A DNA stretch of 64,000 bases from Bombyx mori (lineage: Eukaryota > Arthropoda > Insecta > Lepidoptera > Bombycidae). The notes under the pieces were generated by a model. That model saw only the letters and a program-made list of their open reading frames with translations. It had not been told where the DNA came from and did no database searches. The stretch's first letter is position 1, and every line of letters begins with the position of its first letter. The stretch spans positions 3,844,001 to 3,908,000 of the forward strand of contig NC_085124.1 in the NCBI RefSeq assembly GCF_030269925.1, written 5' to 3'. A program made the position numbers and the translations under genes. Shown piece by piece: positions 46,201 through 49,479 of this stretch.

Positions 46201-47954
46201 CGGCAGAAATAGGCAGGGCGGTGGTACCTACCCGCGCGGACTCTCAAGAGGTTCTACTACCAGTGAATTGATTTCTTTTAATGTAACAAACGTAAGAATT
46301 GTGCAGTCGTTTTTTTTTTTATTTCGTAACGCACACGCTGTTTATGAAGCCGCTATAAACGTTGTAGATCACGCGATTTAAATTAACGTTAAATTATTTT
46401 TTTTTCGTTATTAACCTAGATTTAACGAACAAAGATATCTTTCGACTGTTAAATCATAAACGGACATAAATTATGTCGTGAACGATATCAGATTTTCAAA
46501 CTACGCGAATATACGTAACGCGGTTAATTCCTATGCCTTTTTTGTTGTCTTTGATTTTTTTTTATATATATATATTTTTTTTTTAGGTCAGGGATTCGTA
46601 CCTCATACCACGTATCTGTGCCTAGGGGGCACATGGAGTATGTGGGACTTGGCGGTCTCCAGATGTTGGGACTGCGGACCTAAGGATTTTTTAGGCCCCT
46701 ACTGCACCATTCTTTAGATCACCGCGCAACTTGGCGTTAGCAGCAGTGACTGGATTCCATAGATACAACATCGCGTATACCGCCAGCTACGTTTCGACGT
46801 CAGGTCAAAGTTTTCAATACGTTTTGATCATAACACATTTATTATTGTAAATATATTATGTTATTTTATTTATATACAGATTTATAAAAAGGCGGAGGAG
46901 TTCGCTGGCTGTGGACTGCGCGGGATCGGTCATTGCGGCGAGCCATGTAGGTTTATGATGATATTTATTTAAAAAAAAACAATAAATGAATAATAAAAAC
47001 CGTGCAAATTAGAAATGCCTTTACGAGCTCCTCACAGAGCGACGCGTGTCAACATTAAGTCTAAAACGTCTCACAAAAAACACTTTAACTCACCCATAAG
47101 AGATACTGAATGCATTTATATTGTTCTCTACTATTGTTCTACGTTTTCAATTTAATGTCGCCAACGTGATTTCCGTGTAAGCGTTGTAATAACGTTACGA
47201 TCTGTGTACGCACTTAAGTATCTATTGTTGATCTACGATGTTTTTGTTTTGACGTTTCTTTTTTGCCTGTTTAACTGCCGGTAAGCTCTAGGGGCTATTC
47301 TGGCTATTCAACATGGCTGGTAACTCACGAAGCTTAGTCAGGCAGACTTTGGTAACATCTGCCCCAGCAAGACTATATTTAATCATTTAAATAAATGAAG
47401 TCAGGAAATTGTATTTAAAAAAAAATCATTTTTTTTTATTGCCTTTGTAGGCAGACGGGCATTCGGCCCACCTGATGGTGAGTGGTTACCGTCGCCCATG
47501 GACTTCAGCAATGCCAAGGGCAGAGCCAAGCCGCTGCCTACCGCTTAATACTCTCCACAAGCCTCGTTTGAAGAAGGCATATTACTCTCGTTGTTAAATA
47601 TTCATTTATTTTTGGTAAAATAATCTAAAATTGAATGAATTTACAAGATAACATCTGCCCCTTCAAGACTATAATATTTAAAGTAACTAAAAATATTTTA
47701 ATTCGCATAAATTATGTTCTGCTAATCTCTTTTTTTTAATTTTCATTATAAATAAGTGTCGAGGACGTTAACTTAATAGATAATTACATTTTACTTGCAT
47801 CGTGAAATATTTATTGAACGTTGGCAAAAGTATCTAAAGCCGTGCGAATTATCAATTGAAATAATCGATTTTATTTTATTAGTTAGAATACTTTCGATAA
47901 CCACTCATTAGTCTATAAACTGGGTCATATTAAAAAAAAAAAAAAACTTACCAT
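12723..47954 (-). CDS. UDP-glycosyltransferase (UGT), six exons, 538 residues
   Basis: Membrane enzyme of the endoplasmic reticulum that transfers a sugar, usually glucose in insects, from UDP-sugar to small lipophilic molecules. Coding join on the minus strand: 47954-47952, 22231-22092, 16531-16348, 15551-15054, 14156-13928 and 13285-12723, giving 1617 bases and stop TGA. Seen in the product: signal peptide about 1-20, putative catalytic His34 in the SHKIPFW motif, a FISAFPP segment, the UGT signature from KWSPQQDLLG through FITHGG to D386-H387, one membrane helix at about 477-499 and a C-terminal KKKL that fits a KKxx retrieval signal. Length is normal for insect UGTs. The donor-binding pair is DH where most UGTs have DQ. 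I do not assign a UGT subfamily. Exons 2-6 are firm; exon 1 is inferred. Confidence 0.88.
13363..13603 (+). repeat. Tail A copy in UGT intron 5
   Basis: It runs from 'gggcgtcttgtgagtccgca' to 'ctaagcaaaaaaaa', with the 'tgaagcagtaatgcgtttcg' core. Diverged headless copy. Confidence 0.78.
13928..14156 (-). CDS. UGT exon 5
   Basis: A 229-base exon between 'tttctacag' and donor 'gtaagtt', phases 0 and 1. It encodes EIEEWISGAGDTGFVYVSMG, the start of the nucleotide-sugar-binding C-terminal domain, and ends KWSPQQDLLG, the first part of the UGT signature. Confidence 0.94.
14230..14432 (-). mobile_element. tRNA-derived SINE (Metulj-like)
   Basis: On the minus strand it begins 'gccgtctgctgtagtggtaa' (A box) and has 'gggttcgaatcccgcc' (B box), followed by an AT-rich non-tRNA tail. 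It is not a functional tRNA: the head cannot form a normal acceptor stem and the sequence runs on into the tail. It resembles tRNA-headed SINEs of butterflies and moths. It lies in UGT intron 4. Confidence 0.7.
14468..14690 (+). repeat. Tail A copy in UGT intron 4
   Basis: It starts at the common junction 'actggtggtaggg' and ends near 'accacctaataaag'. It has an internal loss after 'cagtaataggtttcggt'. Confidence 0.75.
15054..15551 (-). CDS. UGT exon 4 (aglycone-binding domain)
   Basis: A 498-base exon, phase 0 at both ends, between 'attttcttcag' and 'gtaagttt'. It starts ACDALLKDYEMR, includes YDLIIIDGTYPEC and encodes 166 residues of the variable N-terminal acceptor domain. A long open frame on the opposite strand is only its shadow. 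Confidence 0.93.
15857..16215 (-). mobile_element. Bm1 SINE in UGT intron 3
   Basis: Poly-T, 'cctacctattctagtagcct', then 'gtgagctcacggggctcaaa', 'gatccggcgagaaactcagt' and 'gatcgggaggatccg' mark Bm1 on the minus strand, nearly full length. Confidence 0.85.
16348..16531 (-). CDS. UGT exon 3
   Basis: Acceptor 'aaattgcag' starts the exon with AG|A GGA CAC, completing Arg before GHNITFISAFPP. It ends TAT GAG at 16348. The donor 'gtcggt' is weak, but the obvious alternative three bases in either direction breaks phase with exon 4. Confidence 0.85.
16659..16880 (-). repeat. CTAG-ended dispersed repeat in UGT intron 2
   Basis: 'actagcgtcccgccctcgct' followed by 'aaaatccgttgcgtagtttt' and 'gggacagagaaagcgacttt' is a pattern common in lepidopteran introns (Helitron-like or RTE-derived). 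The class is uncertain and the copy looks truncated. Confidence 0.5.
16881..17126. other. UGT intron 2, unassigned
   Basis: AT-rich sequence with no recognised repeat or exon. Confidence 0.4.
17127..17245 (+). repeat. LINE-tail family B copy
   Basis: 'taggcagcggcttggctctg', 'gggtgacggtaaccactcac' and 'ggcaataaaaaa' match the tail of the LINE fragment at 2828-3240, truncated at its 5' side. Confidence 0.75.
17255..17698 (-). mobile_element. tRNA-headed SINE with tail A
   Basis: Full-length copy on the minus strand: head with 'gttcgaattccgcaggcggg' and 'ggcctaaggggtaagacg' (17625-17698), body, then the tail. The poly-A side contains a threefold 'ttgttaagatgt' slippage at 17255-17305. Confidence 0.82.
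17713..18102 (-). mobile_element. CTAG-terminated Helitron-like element, family H3
   Basis: The minus-strand 3' end is 'tttgccgggtcagctag' before T, and the other end is 'tctaatatataaaattctcg' after A. Internally it has 'tgagaatcggtcaagcgatt', a motif widespread in lepidopteran repeats. It has no coding capacity and sits in UGT intron 2. Confidence 0.55.
18585..18969 (+). repeat. LTR-like unit, copy 1 (possible solo LTR)
   Basis: It begins TGTTACGCCG and ends 'cataaca'. It contains a TATA box in 'gactataaaagcgttgcaga' and closely parallels 27857-28454. TG...CA ends with an internal promoter suggest a solo LTR of a gypsy- or BEL-type element. No target duplication is clear and no internal retroviral-type genes flank it. 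Confidence 0.55.
18970..19505. other. UGT intron 2, unassigned
   Basis: Open frames of about 100 and 86 codons occur here. The first overlaps the end of the LTR-like unit and neither shows a recognisable domain. No gene is called. Confidence 0.4.
19506..19945 (+). mobile_element. tRNA-headed SINE with tail A (full length)
   Basis: It runs from 'gtcgtcgtggcctaaaggat' (A box), through 'gttcgtatccca' (B box), body and tail, to 'ctaagcaataaaaataaaaa'. One of the most complete copies in the window. Confidence 0.85.
20051..21027 (-). mobile_element. 5'-truncated R1-clade LINE with 12-bp target duplications
   Basis: The element is 20063-21015 on the minus strand, flanked by TAAATATATGGT (20051-20062 and 21016-21027). 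Poly-A lies at the 20063 side. It encodes the C-terminal end of the R1-type ORF2 with the CCHC-like motif CHHCGCDLDTAEHTLVSC. A two-base loss before TGHGCF relative to the 49.5-kb copy shifts the frame, so it is dead. It lies in UGT intron 2. Confidence 0.88.
21028..21739. other. UGT intron 2, unassigned
   Basis: No exon, RNA gene or repeat shared with the rest of the window is recognised. Confidence 0.4.
21740..22040 (+). repeat. Dispersed repeat with duplicated 'attagtataga' end
   Basis: It ends 'aaatctttcctctttataat attagtataga', and that end segment occurs twice (about 21955-21988 and 22005-22040). The ending is shared with 680-1034. It lies just beside UGT exon 2. Confidence 0.55.
22092..22231 (-). 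CDS. UGT exon 2 (signal peptide and catalytic His)
   Basis: The exon starts GGG ACT CGT after a strong acceptor 'tttcttttttgcag' and ends CGA AG|gtgagg. It encodes a hydrophobic leader (PIIGLPILLVASVCG) and the SHKIPFWSLAGGLTR motif with the likely catalytic His. No Met precedes the leader inside the exon, so the start must come from an upstream exon, or from a Met at 22276-22274 if the acceptor is skipped. Confidence 0.88.
22300..22556 (-). repeat. Degraded tail A copy
   Basis: 'aagtggttactggagtctat', 'gcataactgcttcgcggtag' and 'ccctaccgcc' are diverged tail A landmarks in the expected order. Confidence 0.6.
22558..22930 (-). mobile_element. Bm1 SINE (near full length) in UGT intron 1
   Basis: Poly-T then 'cctacctaagctggtagcct' through 'gatccggcgagaaactcagt', 'gacggttcgacgagaacggt'-like sequence and 'gatcgggaggatccg' to 'tttccgcagg'. 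It is the longest uninterrupted Bm1 copy here. Confidence 0.88.
23200..23390. other. GC-rich island with CRE-like site, unclassified
   Basis: A GC-rich patch in otherwise AT-rich intron 1. It holds a perfect TGACGTCA at about 23223, repeated 'ttgttccgcgctctcgcttg'-type sequence and 'atttataagacg'. It may be an old transposon promoter or a regulatory element; no gene is attached to it. Confidence 0.35.
23653..23895 (+). repeat. Headless tail A copy
   Basis: It starts exactly at 'actggtggtaggacctcttg' and ends 'ctaagcaataaaaaaa', close to the family consensus. Confidence 0.85.
24362..24475 (-). repeat. Fragment of Helitron-like family H2
   Basis: It carries 'aattcaagaccaaaatttga', 'cagccgttctcgagttttag' and 'taacgaacagcaattcattt', the 5'-side half of H2 on the minus strand. 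A tail A copy abuts its AT-rich end. Confidence 0.65.
24478..24720 (-). repeat. Headless tail A copy
   Basis: It runs from poly-T and 'ggcttagatgggtggacgag' to 'gaggtcctaccaccagt'. Complete, in UGT intron 1. Confidence 0.85.
24721..25235. other. UGT intron 1, AT-rich, unassigned
   Basis: Nothing recognised apart from a short local duplication of 'tatttactat' near 24840-24885. Confidence 0.4.
25236..25604 (+). mobile_element. Helitron-like element H1 carrying a piece of R1 LINE 3' UTR
   Basis: The ends match family H1: TC after A at 25236, the terminal hairpin, and CTAG before T at 25601-25604. The middle, about 25284-25371, is unlike the other H1 copies and matches the 3' UTR of the R1-clade LINE at about 50478-50573 ('gggagggtgatgggagagat', 'gtgctccgcactaaacgctt'). 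The LINE piece lacks both the ORF and the poly-A end. Confidence 0.78.
25605..25887 (+). mobile_element. Helitron-like element H2, abutting H1
   Basis: 'aatgatttgctgatcg', 'cgagaacggctggaccgatt' and 'ctacctggtcagctgg' match H2. It ends CTGG, still CTRR. Its 5' tip is replaced by the end of the preceding H1 element. Confidence 0.6.
25888..27856. other. UGT intron 1, unassigned AT-rich sequence
   Basis: About 2 kb without recognised exons or shared repeats. A 95-codon frame at 26360-26647 shows no known motif and no splice context. I do not call it. Confidence 0.4.
27857..28454 (+). repeat. LTR-like unit, copy 2, interrupted by Bm1
   Basis: It starts TGTTACGCCG and ends 'cagcgcgtaaca'. The flanks 'agagtaatgccatctatcgc', the TATA in 'gactataaaagcgttgcaga' and 'aagcgaagcgga' match 18585-18969. 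A Bm1 copy at about 28142-28349 splits it. Without the insertion the unit is about 390 bases, like copy 1. Confidence 0.6.
28142..28349 (+). mobile_element. 5'-truncated Bm1 nested in the LTR-like unit
   Basis: 'acccacagacacagcccact' through 'gtgagctcacctactagtta' to 'aggtaggataaaaaaag' is the 3' half of Bm1. It interrupts sequence that is continuous in the other LTR-like copy. Confidence 0.85.
28455..29540. other. UGT intron 1, unassigned AT-rich sequence
   Basis: No gene or shared repeat recognised. Confidence 0.4.
29541..29970 (-). mobile_element. tRNA-headed SINE with tail A (full length)
   Basis: From 'gcttagatgggtggacgag' (tail end) to 'ggattcgaacaccagtgcat' (B box) and 'ccttt aggccacgac' (A box). 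All three parts are present. Confidence 0.85.
29971..30267. other. UGT intron 1, unassigned
   Basis: No recognised feature. Confidence 0.4.
30268..30720 (-). mobile_element. Bm1 SINE interrupted by an opposite Bm1
   Basis: The outer copy begins 'cctacctaagctggtagcct' on the + strand, reads to 'gcagaatctaccatcgg' at 30376, and resumes at 30643 with 'ccatcggatcggaaacg' to about 30720. The inserted copy is flanked by CCATCGGA on both sides. Confidence 0.85.
30377..30642 (+). mobile_element. Bm1 inserted head-to-head into Bm1
   Basis: A + strand Bm1 from 'gaaccggtcaccgttctcgt' to 'taagtaggaataaaaa', with target duplication CCATCGGA at 30369-30376 and 30643-30650. It creates an inverted Bm1 pair. 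Confidence 0.88.
30721..31101. other. UGT intron 1, AT-rich
   Basis: No gene seen. It includes a short (TA)n stretch near 30930-30945. Confidence 0.4.
31102..31378 (-). repeat. LINE-tail family B copy, longer version
   Basis: The minus strand carries the end of the LINE ORF region ('ccatgtaccatccggctttg', 'gaatgagctccccctccac') and the tail 'taccgtcgctcat', parallel to 2990-3240. Decayed. Confidence 0.75.
31379..32749. other. UGT intron 1, unassigned AT-rich sequence
   Basis: About 1.4 kb with no recognised exon, RNA gene or shared repeat. Confidence 0.4.
32750..32950 (+). mobile_element. Diverged Bm1 3' half
   Basis: 'catagacacaacccactgag', 'gcgattccgatccggcggta' and 'gttgagccacgagagttcac' to 'ggggaaaaaaa' are Bm1, diverged and 5'-truncated. 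Confidence 0.8.
32951..33269. other. UGT intron 1, unassigned
   Basis: Nothing recognised. Confidence 0.4.
33270..33518 (-). repeat. Headless tail A copy
   Basis: From poly-T and 'attgcttagttgcgtggacg' to 'caagaggtcttaccaactgt'. Complete length. Confidence 0.82.
33519..33809. other. UGT intron 1, unassigned
   Basis: No recognised feature. Confidence 0.4.
33810..34227 (-). mobile_element. Helitron-like non-autonomous element H1 (complete)
   Basis: CTAG (minus strand) at 33810-33813 beside T, terminal hairpin 'tagtcgaaattcgacta', and the other end TC at 34227-34226 beside A. 418 bases, no coding capacity, colinear with 11685-12112. Confidence 0.8.
34228..34614. other. UGT intron 1, unassigned
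   Basis: AT-rich, no recognised feature. Confidence 0.4.
34615..34855 (+). mobile_element. 5'-truncated Bm1
   Basis: 'gagcccgtcgctggggctcg', 'tttctcgccggatcttctca' and 'gtgagctcacctacacgtta' to 'aggtaggggaaaaaaaa' match Bm1. Confidence 0.85.
34856..35977. other. UGT intron 1, unassigned
   Basis: About 1.1 kb, very AT-rich at 35450-35760. A GC-richer patch at about 35765-35830 ('ggtaccccgccgcatcgggg') is not identified. Confidence 0.4.
35978..36132. repeat. Foldback (MITE-like) element with perfect 25-bp arms
   Basis: Arms 35999-36023 and 36064-36088 are exact reverse complements around a 40-base centre, inside which AACAGC/GCTGTT extends the pairing. Outside the arms, 'gtgcttagta' (about 35988) and 'cactaagcac' (about 36118) pair again. 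A related half is at about 40985-41052. No transposase is present. Confidence 0.75.
36178..36350 (-). repeat. Degraded Bm1 fragment
   Basis: 'catctactgccggatcggaa', 'aggcgagaaactcagagg' and 'gtggatcgggtggat' are Bm1 landmarks in order, strongly diverged. Confidence 0.6.
36408..36656 (-). repeat. Headless tail A copy
   Basis: From poly-T and 'gatgggtggacgagctcaca' to 'gaggtcctaccaccagt'. An internal frame through it is a chance frame. Confidence 0.85.
36938..37159 (+). mobile_element. 3' end of a non-LTR retrotransposon ORF with poly-A
   Basis: An uninterrupted 55-codon frame (36938-37105) reads PRGRSPIRWSDQIRTALDST, then ALHTARDKNGWRKIVRAKLI, and ends GGHDPQQ-stop. This is the conserved C-terminal tail of an insect LINE ORF2. 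A short 3' UTR and a poly-A run follow at 37140-37159. It is severely 5' truncated. The clade is not certain (RTE- or Dong-like). Confidence 0.72.
37160..37499. other. UGT intron 1, unassigned
   Basis: No recognised feature. Confidence 0.4.
37500..37715 (-). mobile_element. Helitron H1, 3' half (split copy)
   Basis: 'gtcccgcactagtcaaaatt', 'cagatttcgccaaactacac' and 'ctcaatttgaccacagactt' match H1 on the minus strand. The terminal tetranucleotide is CTAC, not CTAG. The other half appears at 39079-39277. Confidence 0.65.
37716..39078. other. 1.36-kb segment between the two halves of a Helitron copy
   Basis: Flanked on both sides by H1 sequence, so probably an insertion. It contains two 'ccgccatgttt' patches (37934 and 38990) and a perfect TGACGTCA near 39014. 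No transposase or protein domain is seen and no terminal repeats are evident. Confidence 0.4.
39079..39277 (-). mobile_element. Helitron H1, 5' half (split copy)
   Basis: 'tgtgtcaaatacatgac', 'tattctctataagtgtggga' and 'gggatacaaagtttttgctt' match the 5' half of H1 on the minus strand. It ends near 'acgtattatacg', without the usual 'atatatagat' tip. Confidence 0.65.
39278..39549. other. UGT intron 1, unassigned
   Basis: No recognised feature. Confidence 0.4.
39550..39755 (-). repeat. Degraded tail A copy
   Basis: 'cacggcccgtcgggtgttat', 'cccttcaaaccgaaacgctt' and 'attgcttcaaggcagaaaca' are diverged tail A landmarks. Confidence 0.65.
39833..40073 (-). repeat. Headless tail A copy
   Basis: From 'ttgcttagatgggtggacga' to 'gaggtcctaccaccag'. 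Near consensus. It lies 80 bases from the degraded copy at 39550. Confidence 0.85.
40074..40508. other. UGT intron 1, unassigned
   Basis: No recognised feature. Confidence 0.4.
40509..40757 (-). repeat. Headless tail A copy
   Basis: From poly-T and 'ttgcttagatgtgtggacta' to 'aggtcctaccaccagt'. Near consensus. Confidence 0.85.
40985..41052. repeat. Half of the foldback element
   Basis: 'aaatttgagttaattgttac', 'gttaaaaaagtcgtactaag' and 'cacacac' parallel the right half of the foldback element at 36064-36132. Confidence 0.55.
41066..41312 (+). repeat. Headless tail A copy
   Basis: It starts at the common junction 'actggtggtaggacctcctg' and ends 'ccaagcaataaaaaaaa'. Confidence 0.85.
41313..42311. 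other. UGT intron 1, unassigned
   Basis: About 1 kb. The part at 41460-41800 is GC-richer, but I recognise no protein or repeat. Confidence 0.4.
42496..42764 (-). mobile_element. Helitron-like element H2
   Basis: 'actagctgacccggcagact' to 'taacgaacagcaattcatta' and a terminal (TA)n. The CTAG end is at 42496-42499 on the minus strand. Confidence 0.6.
42783..42880 (+). repeat. Unclassified repeat V, copy 1
   Basis: 'tgttgcaagtttctttggtg', 'caagaaagttttccactgtt' and 'ggggcttataatttgttttc' are nearly the same as 50866-50945. Confidence 0.65.
43096..43319. other. UGT intron 1, unassigned
   Basis: No recognised feature. Confidence 0.35.
43320..43600 (-). repeat. Possible LINE 3' UTR
   Basis: (TTTA)n followed by 'cctaatatattttgtacacg' and a later AC/AT-rich run resembles the reversed 3' end of Jockey-like LINEs, and is comparable to 60425-60640. 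Weak evidence. Confidence 0.35.
43601..44755. other. UGT intron 1, unassigned AT-rich sequence
   Basis: No gene, RNA or shared repeat recognised in about 1.1 kb. Confidence 0.4.
44756..44998 (-). repeat. Headless tail A copy
   Basis: From poly-T and 'attgcttatttgagtggacg' to 'gaggtcctaccaccagt'. Confidence 0.85.
44999..45936. other. UGT intron 1, unassigned AT-rich sequence
   Basis: Nothing recognised. Confidence 0.4.
45937..46262. repeat. Inverted pair of tail A copies
   Basis: A + strand half copy (45939-46022, from 'ctggtggtaggacctcttg' to 'taatgcgtttcg') runs directly into the poly-T end of a full minus-strand copy (46024-46262). The remainder of the + copy is not present beyond 46262. 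The result is an 84-base inverted repeat. Confidence 0.82.
46263..46559. other. UGT intron 1, unassigned
   Basis: No recognised feature. Confidence 0.35.
46560..46860 (-). repeat. Possible LINE 3' UTR with poly-A
   Basis: Read on the minus strand this is GC-rich sequence ending 'gtacgaatccctgacct' plus a long A run, after 'cgcggtgatctaaagaatgg'. It looks like a 5'-truncated retrotransposon end, but I cannot name it. Confidence 0.4.
46880..46985 (+). repeat. Small GC-rich retrocopy-like fragment with A-rich end
   Basis: 'aaggcggaggagttcgctgg' through 'gtcattgcggcgagccat' ends in an A-rich stretch at 46971. Unidentified. Confidence 0.3.
47430..47580 (-). repeat. LINE-tail family B copy
   Basis: Poly-T, 'gtaggcagacgggcattcgg', 'tggttaccgtcgcccatgga' and 'cacaagcctcgtttgaagaa' are family B on the minus strand. 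It lies close to the candidate UGT exon 1. Confidence 0.78.
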
Positions 47955-48050
47955 TTTTCTACGAAGCCTTCGAACACTACACTGTCACAGTATAAAACCA
48001 CAGCACTGAACGTTCACTGCACTTCACCACGTACCTCGGAGTTATTGTAT
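47952..48050 (-). CDS. Candidate UGT exon 1: 5' UTR plus the start codon only
   Basis: On the minus strand the sequence 'agaaaaATG' is followed at once by consensus donor 'gtaagt' (47951-47946). Joined to exon 2 it gives ATG|GGG ACT CGT in frame with the signal peptide. No other ATG occurs in the 99 bases before it, and a strong acceptor 'ttctttttgcag' ends at 48051, so it may be an internal 5'-UTR exon with a further first exon upstream. The annotation as exon is an inference from splice sites and phase. Confidence 0.55.
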
Positions 48051-48379
48051 CTGCAAAAAGAAAAAAATATACAAATAAAAAATTAAACCGAGCCAGTGAA
48101 AGTGTTTTGGAGCAGTATGAATACAACGCAGCAAGTACAATTCAAACAGTGAACGACTTATTTTTGTTGCTAGAGACAAAATTGTACTTCTTTGCCTAAT
48201 TAGATATGTATGTACTATGGGGCAAACCGAGAGCACAAAAAGCACAGAAAAAAAGCCTAAAAAAACTATTATTCGTTTCATTTTATTCTTATAGATGACA
48301 GGTGAACTTGCCGATATTTTTGGCGGGAATTTTTGGAGGCGAACTTATGTTAATTGTGATAATGTCAAATAAATCTACT
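48051..48379. other. Sequence upstream of candidate UGT exon 1
   Basis: AT-rich. On the minus strand an excellent pyrimidine tract with AG adjoins 48050, so this may be intron rather than promoter. No TATA box is placed convincingly for the minus strand. Confidence 0.35.
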
Positions 48380-48547
48380 TTTTTTTATTGCTTAGATGGG
48401 TGGACGAGCTTACAGCCCACCTGGTGTTGAGTGGTTACTGGAGCCCATAGACATCTACAACGTAAATGCGCCACCCATCTTGAGATATAAGTTCTAAGAT
48501 CTCAGTAAGGTACCTAGCCGCACGGACTCACAAGAGGTCCTACCACC
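48380..48547 (-). repeat. Headless tail A copy with internal deletion
   Basis: Both ends are intact ('ttgcttagatgggtggacga' and 'aggtcctaccaccagt'), but about 75 central bases between 'tctaagatctcagta' and 'aggtacctagccg' are missing. Confidence 0.82.
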
Positions 48548-49089
48548 AGTAAAAAACTACGTCTTTTGCCGAGTACATTGATGCTACTGGTAATCATGAG
48601 CAACAGTAACTATTTACCTTCAAGTGGGTCGTATTACTGTCTGTCCAAAAAGAAACGAAAAAAACTTCGTCTTATTTCATTTTTCGTTTAACAAGGTACC
48701 TAATAATTGAAAATTTGATAAACTCGAAGCTGGCAACACTAACATCGGAAGAAGCCGACTACCGTACTGAATATAGATAAAGACCAGCTTACGGTGGTTA
48801 CAGCTCATGGAAGAAATAAGGCAAAAACCTGAACAGCGGTAATAGCAGCTTCAAGATGACCTTGCTTATACTAAACAAGCTCTGAGCAACAACATTGAAA
48901 CCGTTGGTCTACCAAGATATTCGTTAGGTGCAAAAATTCCCCAAATACCTTTCCCTATAGATATCATAATATTGTGAATATCGGCACCCATTGAGTTCAA
49001 AGTTAATTCGGACAAAATGATCATTTGGTAGAGAGCGGAATTAGTGAAGTTATATGTCTTTTTTTCTTAATTTAATATTTATATTTATA
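48548..49089. other. Unassigned upstream sequence
   Basis: No recognised feature. Confidence 0.4.
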
Positions 49090-49335
49090 TAATATGGTGG
49101 TTTACCATCTCTGGAAGTACACAAATGTGATAAAATGAAACAAAACTGGTGAAATTGCTTCTCAAGTCCTCCAAAAAAGTCCACAGAAGTCTCGGTGAAT
49201 AACCAATCTTTTATCGAGATTTCATTCATCTCGTCACGTTTCATTTAGCTTCATCCCAATTTAGTACAGTCTCAAAGAAATCAACTTCGTATCATTCTGC
49301 TCCATAGAATTTTTTCATAAAACAGAATATAGATG
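49090..49335. repeat. Unclassified dispersed repeat U, copy 2
   Basis: 'agtacacaaatgtgataaaa', 'gtccacagaagtctcgg', 'ttcatcccaatttagta' and 'attttttcataaaa' follow the same order as at 9215-9500. Confidence 0.55.
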
Positions 49336-49479
49336 TCTGGGTTTAACGGAAGATTTTTATAAATTCGACAGTGGCAACAGTTTCATCGCAAGAAGCCCAT
49401 TGCCATACCAAAAAAAAAGCAAAAGATTGTTTTGCGGCAGAAAAAAAATTGTAGTATGTGAGGATTAACAAAACACCCT

